Shown here piece by piece: positions 48,099 through 57,199 of a stretch of 64,000 bases of DNA. Numbering within the stretch: position 1 is the stretch's first letter; every line of letters starts with the position of its first letter. The position numbers and the translations under genes are program-made. The notes below the pieces were generated by a model. The model saw only the letters and a program-made list of their open reading frames with translations. It searched no databases and was not told the DNA's origin. This stretch comes from Acetivibrio sp. MSJd-27 (lineage in GTDB: Bacteria; Bacillota; Clostridia; UMGS1840; HGM11507), in contig NZ_JAHLPV010000011.1 of NCBI RefSeq assembly GCF_018918095.1, positions 1 through 64,000 on the forward strand. The letters are read 5' to 3'.

Positions 48099-48348
48099 TA
48101 TTATACAACGGCGAAAAGATTCTTTCTACTCAATAATAAGCAGAGATTGTGCAGAAAAAATCTTCTCAAGCAGAAAGTTTTTCATTCTGAAGAGTACTTA
48201 TATACTCAGAGATACAGAGAATTTGAGATGTATCAGTTATATCAACAAAAACAGCCTAAAAACCATCAAAACAGGTAAAAATATCGTTGAATCTTTTTTG
48301 ATAAAACAAAATACATACCCAACATTTGTTCTTTATCCAATAAAAATA
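48099..48348. other. Intergenic AT-rich region
   Basis: No gene or RNA recognised. It includes one end (48276-48292) of an inverted repeat that recurs at 49604-49619 on the other side of the TetR pair. Confidence 0.4.
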
Positions 48349-48371
48349 GAGCCTTGATCCCGTAGGCTCAA
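48349..48371 (-). terminator. Terminator of the TetR gene
   Basis: GAGCC and GGCTC arms with an 11-base loop, followed on the minus strand by TATTTTTATT. Confidence 0.6.
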
Positions 48372-48408
48372 AGCTATGCTATCCTATAATGCCATTACAA
48401 AGAGAATT

Positions 48409-49002
48409 TTACTGAGTGTTATTCAACCCAAAGATACACTCAATTATTATTTTAGAGATATCTTCTATTGACTTATTACAATCTTCCTTAAGCCATTCAA
48501 AACTAATCGCATTTATTCCATTTAGATAATACATCATAACATATTTCCTGTCTTCTTCTGGATAATGAAACCTGTCAAGAATAGGATTAAAGATGTTTTC
48601 AAACATTCTCTTATACACACTATCAAATCCAAAAGATCTTACGTGAGATAAAGCAGTTAAAAAAATTTCTTTATTATCTTTAATGTATGTGAGATAAGGT
48701 GTTAAGTATTTATTGCTAATAAAATTAAGTTCATCCAACTCACACTCTAAAAGATTAAATGCAATAGCCCTTGTATTATTGGTGAAGTAAGAGAGAAAAT
48801 TATCAAGTAAATATCGTGTAGTCTCATCAAGCAAATCACAAGTGTTTTCATAATGAAGGTAAAAAGTAGAACGATTTACTCCCGCTGTCTCACACAATTC
48901 ACTTATTGTAATATATTCAAGTGGTTTCTTTTTCAGCAAAGAAATCAATGCAAGGTTCATTTTCTTGGCAGTATTGAAATATTTACTTTCTGACTTATTC
49001 AT
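48409..49002 (-). CDS. TetR/AcrR-family regulator
   Basis: A 197-residue protein. The N-terminal TetR helix-turn-helix reads ITISELCETAGVNRSTFYLHYENTCDLL. The C-terminal ligand domain is of the TetR_C type found in Lachnospiraceae (YVMMYYLNGINAISFEWLK). Start is ATG 49002 with AAGGAG 10 bases upstream. It follows a small membrane protein gene and probably represses it. Strongly AT-rich compared with the propeller locus. Confidence 0.88.
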   Translation of the reverse strand: MNKSESKYFNTAKKMNLALISLLKKKPLEYITISELCETAGVNRSTFYLHYENTCDLLDETTRYLLDNFLSYFTNNTRAIAFNLLECELDELNFISNKYLTPYLTYIKDNKEIFLTALSHVRSFGFDSVYKRMFENIFNPILDRFHYPEEDRKYVMMYYLNGINAISFEWLKEDCNKSIEDISKIIIECIFGLNNTQ

Positions 49003-49038
49003 TTTACCCACTCCTTGCATTAAAGTATTATTTATATA

Positions 49039-49389
49039 TTATTTCTCGCTGATTTCACGAGCAAGCTCTACTATTTCATAGGCATATTTCGCTTTGCCCT
49101 TTTCAAGCATTTTTTTATAAAGTGGATAATTTATCCCACACCCAACAATGCCCATTATACCAATGATAATACCAAAAACAGTACTCATTATGCTACTTCC
49201 TATAACCTGCATAGATAAACACATTCCTGTTCCTACCACAAGGGAGGATAAGATACCAAAAGTATAGGTGAAAATAGTTGAAGGTAATTTGGCTTTGTTA
49301 TCCAGTTTCTTTAACGCAATAATTTTTGAATTATCCTTTGGTGCATATTCCTTTGCAATTGATTCTGCTAAAATTTTGTCTGTATTCAT
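49039..49389 (-). CDS. Small membrane protein co-transcribed with TetR
   Basis: A 116-residue protein with a soluble N-terminal ~40 residues (DKILAESIAKEYAPKDNSKI) and two membrane helices (about 45-65 and 70-90), then a basic C-terminal helix. Start ATG 49389 with AAGGAGG; an upstream extension of the frame is low-complexity. Relatives are common beside TetR genes in Clostridia and have no proven function. Perhaps a target of its neighbour. Confidence 0.7.
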   Translation of the reverse strand: MNTDKILAESIAKEYAPKDNSKIIALKKLDNKAKLPSTIFTYTFGILSSLVVGTGMCLSMQVIGSSIMSTVFGIIIGIMGIVGCGINYPLYKKMLEKGKAKYAYEIVELAREISEK

Positions 49390-49464
49390 AATATAGAACC
49401 TCCTTTTTAATTTCATAGAAATTATAAAAGAAATTGTTTTCAAAATGAACAACAAAGTTTTCAA

Positions 49465-49687
49465 AAACTGTTGATTTAAGAAAATACTAATTCTATTTAC
49501 ACCACAATGAGTTTGTCATAAATTTCTTGATAAGCAAATAACTACAAACAGCATTTGCCAATAGACATAAAAAACCACTTTAAACCTTTTATTACAGCGA
49601 AAATTTCAACGATATTTTTCAAAAGTCTATTTTACTGTCCAGGAATTTTCAACGATAAATAGTATCAGAAAGGTTCAAGACTGCTTT
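49465..49687. other. Intergenic region with repeated TTTCAACGATA
   Basis: No gene recognised. TTTCAACGATA occurs at about 49604-49614 and again near 49648-49658, and in inverse orientation at 48282-48291. Confidence 0.4.
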
Positions 49688-49718
49688 GTGCCCTGCAAGC
49701 TTTAAGCTTACAGGGCAC
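49688..49718. terminator. Hairpin at the end of the polysaccharide locus
   Basis: GTGCCCTG and CAGGGCAC arms enclose a second small palindrome (AAGCTT-T-AAGCTT). No T run follows, so termination is likely but not certain. Confidence 0.5.
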
Positions 49719-49793
49719 AGCAATCAAAACACACTCAGAGAAAAAGCGCCTATCTCAAATGCAGCAGAAAAACCGGCAGAGCTATCCTGCTGT

Positions 49794-50918
49794 TCATTCT
49801 TTTTTGGAATCTTCTCCTACAATATAACAATCCAGAGCTGAAAACTGTTTTTCCGCTCCGCATATACAGTTGCTTACATCAATCTTACAGGAATTTTCAA
49901 AATAGTGAAGAACCTGTTCCGGCTCCAGCTTATCAATCTCTCTGATACGGCAGCTTTCTAAAGGCCATCCGTTGTCCTCTATCACATTATTGAACTTATT
50001 CCCCTGAATGACGGCAAACACCTTCTTCCCGAACAGAAGACCTAGAATCATGGCATGAAACCTTGCGGCAACAATATACTTCACAGATTTTATCGTATGT
50101 ATCAGTTTCTCCATATCATTTCGGTACCGGATGATTTGCAAGCTGTCTTTCGCTTCCTTAGAGAGGCTGGAACAAGCTGTGATTTCCTCAATCATATCCT
50201 CGTCTCCTTCCTTTTCGCAGAAGGAGGTCAGTTTGACTTGGAATCCTTTTGAGACAAACTGATTAATCAGATCCGCCATCTTGTCCCGATATACATTGTG
50301 CAGTTTTCTATAAGCCGAACGAACCTTAAAATCGATCACTGACAGCATTATACTGTTTTCTTCTTCCGCAGGAAGCGTATTTTTATAGCCAAAGATGATA
50401 TCATCGGCCCTGCGGACGTTCCTTAGTGTATGAAACAATTGATACGAATAGTTATCACGGAAGCAGACGTCCTCTGCCCGCTTGAAATACTCGTAATGAT
50501 CCCTTCGGAATTTCTCGTCAAATCCTTTGCAGAAGTTGCTTCCAATGATAAAAACTTTTTTCCCTTTTTTGATCAACGGAAGCATTTTTTTGATATTTTG
50601 CAGATACACTTTATCGGAAATGCGGAAGATAGAACCGCCGATCTGAACAATCGCATTGCAGGCATTTCTCAAAAAATGATCAAAAGAATCTTGCCCAAAC
50701 CCCATTTTGAGAAAAATTTTGTTGAAGAGCCGAACACCAAACATCGTCGTTTCATAGACTTTTAAATTTTTCAGGTGGGAAAAGGTTATGCGGTAACCAG
50801 GCGGCGCATACAAATAAAACTGGGTTTCAGGATACCGTTTCACCAATACATCAATAAACAGATCGTCTCCCAGATTGTGATTCAAATATGCTTTGATATA
50901 AATTTTTTTGTCCTTCAT
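49794..50918 (-). CDS. Polysaccharide pyruvyltransferase family protein (1)
   Basis: A 374-residue member of the CsaB/WcaK-type family: YLNHNLGDDLFIDVLVKRYP at the N-terminus, QIGGSIFRISD and FIIGSNF in the middle, and VAARFHAMILGLLFGKKV near the C-terminus, which is the family signature. The family adds a pyruvate ketal from PEP to a sugar, though many members are unproven. GAGGTG precedes ATG. Last gene of the locus. Confidence 0.85.
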   Translation of the reverse strand: MKDKKIYIKAYLNHNLGDDLFIDVLVKRYPETQFYLYAPPGYRITFSHLKNLKVYETTMFGVRLFNKIFLKMGFGQDSFDHFLRNACNAIVQIGGSIFRISDKVYLQNIKKMLPLIKKGKKVFIIGSNFCKGFDEKFRRDHYEYFKRAEDVCFRDNYSYQLFHTLRNVRRADDIIFGYKNTLPAEEENSIMLSVIDFKVRSAYRKLHNVYRDKMADLINQFVSKGFQVKLTSFCEKEGDEDMIEEITACSSLSKEAKDSLQIIRYRNDMEKLIHTIKSVKYIVAARFHAMILGLLFGKKVFAVIQGNKFNNVIEDNGWPLESCRIREIDKLEPEQVLHYFENSCKIDVSNCICGAEKQFSALDCYIVGEDSKKE

Positions 50919-50943
50919 GCCGCACCTCGAAAATTCAAAAAAA

Positions 50944-52128
50944 TCATCTTCTTTTTCCTCCGATTAAAACGCAGATACAGCTCTTTCCTTTCGAGAGAAT
51001 AGCGTAAGCTTTTTTTCTGCATTTTGAAAGAAGGCTGCCGCTGCAATACCTCTTTACCAGTTTATCAAAAGAGATTTTGTCAATGTTTTTCAGAAATCCA
51101 TTCCTTTTTGAATTCCATAGAACGGACTGCGTCATAGCAGGGTTATATTTTATAGCCTCCTGCAGTGCAACGGAACGATATTCCATCCCATTTTTGACCT
51201 TTTCAAACAACGCTTTCCCTTTCAGAGAATTCAAAATCAAAAGGGAAGTTCCCTTGTCGTCGTCCATTCCGAGAAAAATATTTTGGATTCCCCAGAAATC
51301 CGCAAGAGTGATATCGCTTTCCCGCCGTATATTCTTAAAAGAGCAGTTATAACAGGATGGACGCAAGCAGACATTTTTCAGAAATGCAGTCATCATGAAA
51401 TCTCTGTCAAGTGTCTCATCATATTCAGAATCATTTTTGAATAAAAAAGAAACAGAGAACCGTTTCCATCCGTTTTTCTTTCCTCGGAAGGTAATTTTTT
51501 GTGCAGCAGAGCCTGCAATGGTTTCACGATACTTTAAATATCTATCCCATACTTTTGGAGAGGGTACTCCATGACAAATCATATCCTGACAGATTAAATT
51601 CTCGTATTCCTTCTGTAAATATGCTTTCAGTCCGCCAATCTGGCAAGGTGTTCCGGTAAACAGGACCATCCTTCCGTCCATTAAAAATTCCTTAACCTTT
51701 TGATAGGATTCTCCTATTTTGCTCTGCACATATTTGGATCCCCTGAACTTTTCCAGTTCTTCTTTGCGTTCTGTATATTGGTGCACCACATGAAACCGTT
51801 CATCAAAACAAGCGCCGAACACTACGCCATCCCGCTGAATGACATATTCCGCCAGCAAGCTGAAAAGTCCGCCAGAAGAACTGGCCATGCGGATTTCTTC
51901 CCTTTTATTGTATGCGGCGTAAGCAATCGGAGAAGCTTCCGCTTTTTTATCCCGCAAAACCGGACAAATTTTCCTGCACAGACCGCAATCAATACACCGT
52001 TCTGAATTGATTTTCGGATACCAAAATCCTTCCTCATCACTCTGCATCGTGATACAATACCGCGGGCAGATAGTCTGACATGCATAGCAGCCGGAGCAAG
52101 CTTTTAAATCATCTAATATTTTTGACAT
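50944..52128 (-). CDS. Coenzyme F420 hydrogenase/dehydrogenase beta-subunit-like iron-sulfur protein
   Basis: A 394-residue protein. Two 4Fe-4S motifs at the N-terminus (CSGCYACQTICP and CIDCGLCRKICP), then the FrhB-like region: ASSSGGLFSLLAEYV, FTGTPCQIGGLKAYL, CHGVPSPKVWDRYL, ADFWGI. The organism need not contain F420. In bacterial surface-polysaccharide loci such proteins commonly sit beside pyruvyltransferases and probably act as flavin-dependent redox enzymes on a sugar; this is unproven. It overlaps the glycosyltransferase gene by 20 bases. Confidence 0.88.
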   Translation of the reverse strand: MSKILDDLKACSGCYACQTICPRYCITMQSDEEGFWYPKINSERCIDCGLCRKICPVLRDKKAEASPIAYAAYNKREEIRMASSSGGLFSLLAEYVIQRDGVVFGACFDERFHVVHQYTERKEELEKFRGSKYVQSKIGESYQKVKEFLMDGRMVLFTGTPCQIGGLKAYLQKEYENLICQDMICHGVPSPKVWDRYLKYRETIAGSAAQKITFRGKKNGWKRFSVSFLFKNDSEYDETLDRDFMMTAFLKNVCLRPSCYNCSFKNIRRESDITLADFWGIQNIFLGMDDDKGTSLLILNSLKGKALFEKVKNGMEYRSVALQEAIKYNPAMTQSVLWNSKRNGFLKNIDKISFDKLVKRYCSGSLLSKCRKKAYAILSKGKSCICVLIGGKRR

Positions 52129-53125
52129 ACCAAATGCCCTTTCTCATGCAATCCCCTATCAGAATAAGTGCCTTGTGAAACAGCTCATAAAGCCGACAGT
52201 TCGCCCTTGCATGCAAAGCTCTATCCGCATGTGTCAAAGCCGACACAGTCTCCAATTCGCGATAGCAAACTTCCAGCGCAGGCTTTTCTTTATACCAATA
52301 AGCAATATTCATTCTTTTACGGAGATACTTTAGACGTATTCTGTCATACAAGCGCTTCCGTTCTTCACTGTCCATCTTGATACGTTTTAACGTATTCAAT
52401 AAGCAATCCTCGTGCATATAGGTTTTTTCGATATTTTCCGCATAGCTTTTCTCTTTTCTTGAATGACTGTTATCTCTCACAACATAATAAAACAAACATT
52501 TATCAATAAAGCCAAACGGATATTTTTGTGCTATCGGAAGTAAGATTTGCCAATTCTGTCCGCATTTTGAAACATAAATTTCTTTCTGAGGAATCGTATC
52601 TGTCAGACAAACACTTCTTACCATATAGCCTGCCGGGGCGAAATATACTCTGTCCTCAAAAATCAACCGTTCAAAAACAGATTCTTTGTCTGCCTTGTGC
52701 GCAAAGTGAAGCAGTCCCTTTTTAAGCTGCGGCTGTTCCTCTGAAACCAAAGCGCCTTCGCTTATTACACCCCCGCAGTCGGTATTTTGCTCCAGGAAAT
52801 CCACTTTTATTTCAATACTGTCCTGTAAAAGGATATCATCACTGTCCGGCCATGTTACATAACTGCCGCTGAAAACCTTTAATCCCCGGTTCAAGGCCGC
52901 CGCCTGACCGGAATTTTTCTGATAAATATAGTGAAACAGATACCCTTTTTCCTCAAACTGTTTTTGATAGGACAAGATAATATCCCTGCTGCCGTCCTCC
53001 GAACCGTCATCAATTAGAATCAGTTCGATTCGCTCATAAGTTTGATATAGCACAGACTGCAGAAAACGATGAAGATATCTCTCTCCATTATAGCAAGGTG
53101 AAATGATACTGACCAGAGGTTTCAT
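52109..53125 (-). CDS. Glycosyltransferase family 2
   Basis: A 338-residue GT-A enzyme. SIISPCYNGERYLHRFLQSVL, IELILIDDGSEDGS and the metal site WPDSDD are visible, with SGQAAALNRGL between. It adds one sugar to the growing repeat unit; donor and acceptor are unknown. Overlaps its neighbours on both sides (4 and 20 bases). Confidence 0.92.
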   Translation of the reverse strand: MKPLVSIISPCYNGERYLHRFLQSVLYQTYERIELILIDDGSEDGSRDIILSYQKQFEEKGYLFHYIYQKNSGQAAALNRGLKVFSGSYVTWPDSDDILLQDSIEIKVDFLEQNTDCGGVISEGALVSEEQPQLKKGLLHFAHKADKESVFERLIFEDRVYFAPAGYMVRSVCLTDTIPQKEIYVSKCGQNWQILLPIAQKYPFGFIDKCLFYYVVRDNSHSRKEKSYAENIEKTYMHEDCLLNTLKRIKMDSEERKRLYDRIRLKYLRKRMNIAYWYKEKPALEVCYRELETVSALTHADRALHARANCRLYELFHKALILIGDCMRKGIWYVKNIR

Positions 53126-54657
53126 TCCCCATTTCTCCTTTCTGTCACAATGCTTTTTACGCGGTGCAACAAATCCCGGAACTCCTTTGTTCTGTGAAAA
53201 ACAATAAGGAAAAGCAAATTGGGAAGCAATGCTACAGCTCCGCAGGAGAGTAGAAAGCCACCGAACGTTAGCTGCTTCAGTATCGGCTGTGTACAGAGAT
53301 AAGTGATTCCTCCGGCGCAGACAACCGCAACAAAATAAACAGCCAGCCTTATGTAATATTCTAGGCAGGATCTTTCAAATAGAAACCGATAAGTACTCCT
53401 AGGCCGCCATATCACAAAAACCATTCTGGATACAATGGTACCCATATAAACACCAATCAATCCAAATGTTTTCGCACAGATGATCGAAACAATCAGATTC
53501 ACGACAGCTTGAGAGAATGCGATCCACTTGTCCCTGCTGAAATCTCCCTTTGCGATTCTTGTATTGTTGTAAGCAGTGCTCTGCCCTACTAAATAACAAT
53601 TTATGATGATAAGCAGAAAGCTGGCCGTGTCAATCAGATTCTCTTTTCCAATCCAAAATGTTATAAACGGCGGAATCAGAATAAAGAATGCAATACAGCA
53701 GAAGCCGTATATCCAGAAATTCAGAAAATTCAGCTCCAAAAATGTTTTCCTGTAATTTTCCGTACTTGAGGAAGCAACCATATTTCCAAAACCCGATGTT
53801 ACACTGTTAAACAGAATAACAACAAAGGCCAGCACGGAATTGATCAGCAGGGTATAGTTGCTGATCAACCCAACCACTATAACACCGCAAAAGGATGATA
53901 TGATTATATTGTCTGTGGAGTGAACCGCCACAGAGGCAAACTGATGCACAATCAGTCCTTTTACATTCTGGATAATCGGCGCCTTTTCCTGATTTGACAA
54001 GACAAGATTGCTTTTCTGGGCTAAAATCGGGAAGCGTTTGTTCAGGTAACGGGATATAAAAAATCTTGAACATAGCAGTAATATCGATTGGGTCAGCAAA
54101 TAAATCAAAAAACTCTTAAATACCACCAAAAAAATAATTTGAATGCTTGACGTAACAAATTGTACAATCATCTCCATGTTTGTTATGATATAATTTTTTT
54201 GATGGGCATTTACAATACTATATTTATACGTGACAAAATAACTCGTTACCGTGTTGAACAAAAAAATGATGTAATATAGCCGCAAATCATGCAGAGTTAA
54301 TAAATCCGCTCCTTTTACCACATGCTGCAGAAAAGGCAGAATACTTAATCCCAGGCCAGCTACAATACAGGCAATGAGCCGATATATCTTTTTATAATAA
54401 TTGATCAATTTCAGAATCGTATCAGTATCATTCTGCGCAACCGGTTTATACATAGCATAGGTCAATGCGGTCCCGAAACCAAGCTCTGCAAAGGACAGGA
54501 TGGACAGTACCTCGGTATACAGTCCATTGACGCCCAAATATTCATTTCCCAAAAAGTGAATAAAAACCGTCCGCGAAACAAAACCCAGTATAAGTGCGGT
54601 TGCTTTGCTCAATATGCCAACGGCTGTGTTCTTTATGGCTAATTTTGTTCTGGTCAT
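53122..54657 (-). CDS. Oligosaccharide flippase (1)
   Basis: A 511-residue protein with about 12-14 membrane segments. It starts RTKLAIKNTAVGILSKATALILGFVSRTVF and continues GNEYLGVNGLYTEVLSILSFAELGFGTAL, as in Wzx-type MATE/MOP flippases. It would move lipid-linked glycan units across the membrane. Overlaps the GT2 gene by 4 bases. Confidence 0.88.
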   Translation of the reverse strand: MTRTKLAIKNTAVGILSKATALILGFVSRTVFIHFLGNEYLGVNGLYTEVLSILSFAELGFGTALTYAMYKPVAQNDTDTILKLINYYKKIYRLIACIVAGLGLSILPFLQHVVKGADLLTLHDLRLYYIIFLFNTVTSYFVTYKYSIVNAHQKNYIITNMEMIVQFVTSSIQIIFLVVFKSFLIYLLTQSILLLCSRFFISRYLNKRFPILAQKSNLVLSNQEKAPIIQNVKGLIVHQFASVAVHSTDNIIISSFCGVIVVGLISNYTLLINSVLAFVVILFNSVTSGFGNMVASSSTENYRKTFLELNFLNFWIYGFCCIAFFILIPPFITFWIGKENLIDTASFLLIIINCYLVGQSTAYNNTRIAKGDFSRDKWIAFSQAVVNLIVSIICAKTFGLIGVYMGTIVSRMVFVIWRPRSTYRFLFERSCLEYYIRLAVYFVAVVCAGGITYLCTQPILKQLTFGGFLLSCGAVALLPNLLFLIVFHRTKEFRDLLHRVKSIVTERRNGE

Positions 54658-54691
54658 ATTTCTTCCGCTTTCCTATCAAATTTCAAAGATT

Positions 54692-55864
54692 TTATTTCTC
54701 CGCCAGCTTTCGGACTTCCTCGCCCGCCTGCCACGCTTTTTCTATGTAATGCGGCATAAACCCAGTCAAATGCTCCCTTATTTCCGTTTCACGTTGTTTC
54801 AGCCATTCAAATGCATGAATTAAATCATCCTTGTTCTCAATTGTCTGAACAGGCAGTACATAATCTTGATAAGTCCCGAAAATATCTTTCGCAATGCCTT
54901 TTGCCTTTACCGAATAGCCCACCGCAAGCGTCGGCACGCAGGAAGAATACGCCGCAATCGTCGCGTGCGTTCTCGCACCGATAAACATCCGGCAGCTTGC
55001 TATATATCCTTTTAATTCCATACAGTTGTGATCCTCCACCAGAATTACCCTTCCGGTATCTTTGAACTGTTTGTAAAGCTCTCCCAAAGACTTCCGATCA
55101 TCACTGTGAGGACGCACCTCGTGGGGGATCAATGCAATCTGCATCTGTGTGGAAGCAATAATATGCTGTAATAAGGCTATATAGTTCTGCATGACCGCCC
55201 CCGAATTTGTTTCATTTTCTATGATCATAGGGCTTACATTGATGCCGATTGTATTATTTTTCGAAAATCCCTCCGGAAGAGTTGGTTTAACTGCTTTCAA
55301 GGTGAACGCAGGATCGGGAAACCATTTGATATTACTGAGCCCGGCGTTTTGCAGCGCTTCATAAGTGATGCTTTCCCTCGGCGTGATGAGAGTATATTTC
55401 TTCAGCGATTGCACAATATTCCTGTCCTCCAGCAGCTCCGGTTCAATGGAACAGCCGAAAAGAACCGTTTTCATCTTTTTCTTCCGAAAATATTGATTGT
55501 CCAAATTCAGCACTGTATAGGTGTTCTCATAGCAATAGTTATCCCCGCCTACGGAAACCGCAGCGCCGCATTCCGCCAGCTTTCCCTTCAGGTATTGGTA
55601 ACGGTATCTGGAAAACGCAAAAGGATCCAACCCGGTTTTAAACAGTATCCTGCAAATCATCCCGGACAGAGAACAGAAATTTACCCATCGCTCCTCAATC
55701 AGAGTCATATTCGGCTGTTCGCGTAAATAGAGGGTATCCTCAGAAATATTTTTGCTTAGTACATAGCATTCCCGATTCACAATATCGCAAATTGTGCGGG
55801 TCAGTGCCTCGCACCCGTGGTTTCCGCTGCTGCCATTGGAGTATAAAATGATTTTTTTCTTCAT
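54692..55864 (-). CDS. Polysaccharide pyruvyltransferase family protein (2)
   Basis: A 390-residue protein. GSSGNHGCEALTRTI at the N-terminus, SVGGDNYCYE, FGCSIEPEL, PDPAFTL and the late signature GARTHATIAAYSSCVPTLAVGYSVKAKGI. Only distantly like the first copy, so it probably modifies a different sugar. GGGGG lies 8 bases before the ATG. Confidence 0.87.
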   Translation of the reverse strand: MKKKIILYSNGSSGNHGCEALTRTICDIVNRECYVLSKNISEDTLYLREQPNMTLIEERWVNFCSLSGMICRILFKTGLDPFAFSRYRYQYLKGKLAECGAAVSVGGDNYCYENTYTVLNLDNQYFRKKKMKTVLFGCSIEPELLEDRNIVQSLKKYTLITPRESITYEALQNAGLSNIKWFPDPAFTLKAVKPTLPEGFSKNNTIGINVSPMIIENETNSGAVMQNYIALLQHIIASTQMQIALIPHEVRPHSDDRKSLGELYKQFKDTGRVILVEDHNCMELKGYIASCRMFIGARTHATIAAYSSCVPTLAVGYSVKAKGIAKDIFGTYQDYVLPVQTIENKDDLIHAFEWLKQRETEIREHLTGFMPHYIEKAWQAGEEVRKLAEK

Positions 55865-55885
55865 TGTGAAGAACCCCCGATTCTT

Positions 55886-57136
55886 CTATATCATATCAAG
55901 TTCGCGAATCAGCGACATTTTCTTTTGCACAAAGTCGCTCTGTTCGTTTTTGTTGACTACGTGAGTATATTCATTTGTCTTCTTTTTGCCGGAAAGTATT
56001 GTAAGAATAAGATAAAAGATACGCTGTATCCACGCAATAGGGAGCAACATAACCGATTTTTTCACATAGGGATACTTTTTCTCCATTCGCTTCCGATCCA
56101 GAAAGATGATTTCCCATATGCTCTCATGACGCCATGCTTTCATATATCTCTTATAATCTTCCTTCTTAAAACGCTGAAACCGTTCTTCGGTATAAGTGAT
56201 ATAGAAATCCTTCCGCTGCACATCGGAAAAGCCGAAAGTACCCGCCTCCATAATCTCATCCAACACTTGCTCCGCCTGTGCTTCCCGCCTGATAAAGGGC
56301 GGAAAATCTTCCTCGCGGAAGCCGAGGTGTTGGATGCCTATGGTATACAACACATCCATGAATTTTTCATATTTCAAATGGCACATCAATACATTAAAAC
56401 GTTCAAAATTGATTTCTTTGTGATAAGCCTTAAGGTAGAGAAGGGTATCCAGTACCTGACGAATTCCCACTCCCTGACTCAAAAAGTGCTTGATCAGATG
56501 AAGAGTCACAAAAATTGCCCCGTCCGTATAGCCAAGCGTATAGATTTCGTCCCTGTCCAGCGTTATCTTCCGAAACGGCTCGGTAAAAACAGACTGCTTG
56601 TCAAACCAGACGTCCTCGAAAAGCTCATCGTGCAGATATAAATGCAGTTCAACCATTCCGCCAATCGGATGTATACATACTACATGATGAGATGTTTTAT
56701 TTTTCGGCTTCACCTCAAAACCCAGTTCACGCATCACCTGCTCTGCTTTGTGTATGTTCTCCGTCCCGATATAGATATCCGCGTCACCTGAAATACGCGC
56801 CTCCGGGCAGGGATATAACACCGCCAGTGTTTCCCCCTTCAACAGACAGCACGGGATGTCTGCCTGTTCCAGAGCATGGAGCGTCTTGTGAATAAAAGCA
56901 TTGCGCTGAACGTTTTTCATCGTGTTGTAATAAAATTCAGCGTTCCACTTTTCGTAGACCTCTTTCGGCATATCCAGCCGCCCCGCTTCATACAGCTGTT
57001 TCAGCCTGGGGAAAATGATGTATTGGACGTCGTGAAGAACAGCTGTTTGAATAAACGCATCGTCATATGAGATATGTATTTGCTCCTCACAATTATTCAC
57101 TTTTAAAAGATTAAAAATTTCTTTCCGGCTGTTCAT
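55886..57136 (-). CDS. Nucleotidyltransferase-fold protein (NTP_transf_5 type)
   Basis: A 416-residue protein with the core of minimal nucleotidyltransferases: CLLKGETLAVLYPCPEARISGDADIYIG, where GDADIYI holds the metal-binding acids. Then HHVVCIHPIGGMVELHLYLHD. This family is common in polysaccharide loci; its transfer reaction is unknown. Start ATG 57136 has GGGAGA 6 bases upstream; an in-frame ATG at 57148 is the alternative. Confidence 0.85.
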   Translation of the reverse strand: MNSRKEIFNLLKVNNCEEQIHISYDDAFIQTAVLHDVQYIIFPRLKQLYEAGRLDMPKEVYEKWNAEFYYNTMKNVQRNAFIHKTLHALEQADIPCCLLKGETLAVLYPCPEARISGDADIYIGTENIHKAEQVMRELGFEVKPKNKTSHHVVCIHPIGGMVELHLYLHDELFEDVWFDKQSVFTEPFRKITLDRDEIYTLGYTDGAIFVTLHLIKHFLSQGVGIRQVLDTLLYLKAYHKEINFERFNVLMCHLKYEKFMDVLYTIGIQHLGFREEDFPPFIRREAQAEQVLDEIMEAGTFGFSDVQRKDFYITYTEERFQRFKKEDYKRYMKAWRHESIWEIIFLDRKRMEKKYPYVKKSVMLLPIAWIQRIFYLILTILSGKKKTNEYTHVVNKNEQSDFVQKKMSLIRELDMI

Positions 57137-57199
57137 TGTTTCTCCCATTCATAAAAGCCTTTCGTAGAGCAGATCAAATATTTTAAAACGAACCTCTTA

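Noticed and set aside
47928-48278. A 116-codon plus-strand frame upstream of the large propeller gene
   Set aside because: It overlaps the start, promoter and repeats of the minus-strand gene and has no family likeness.
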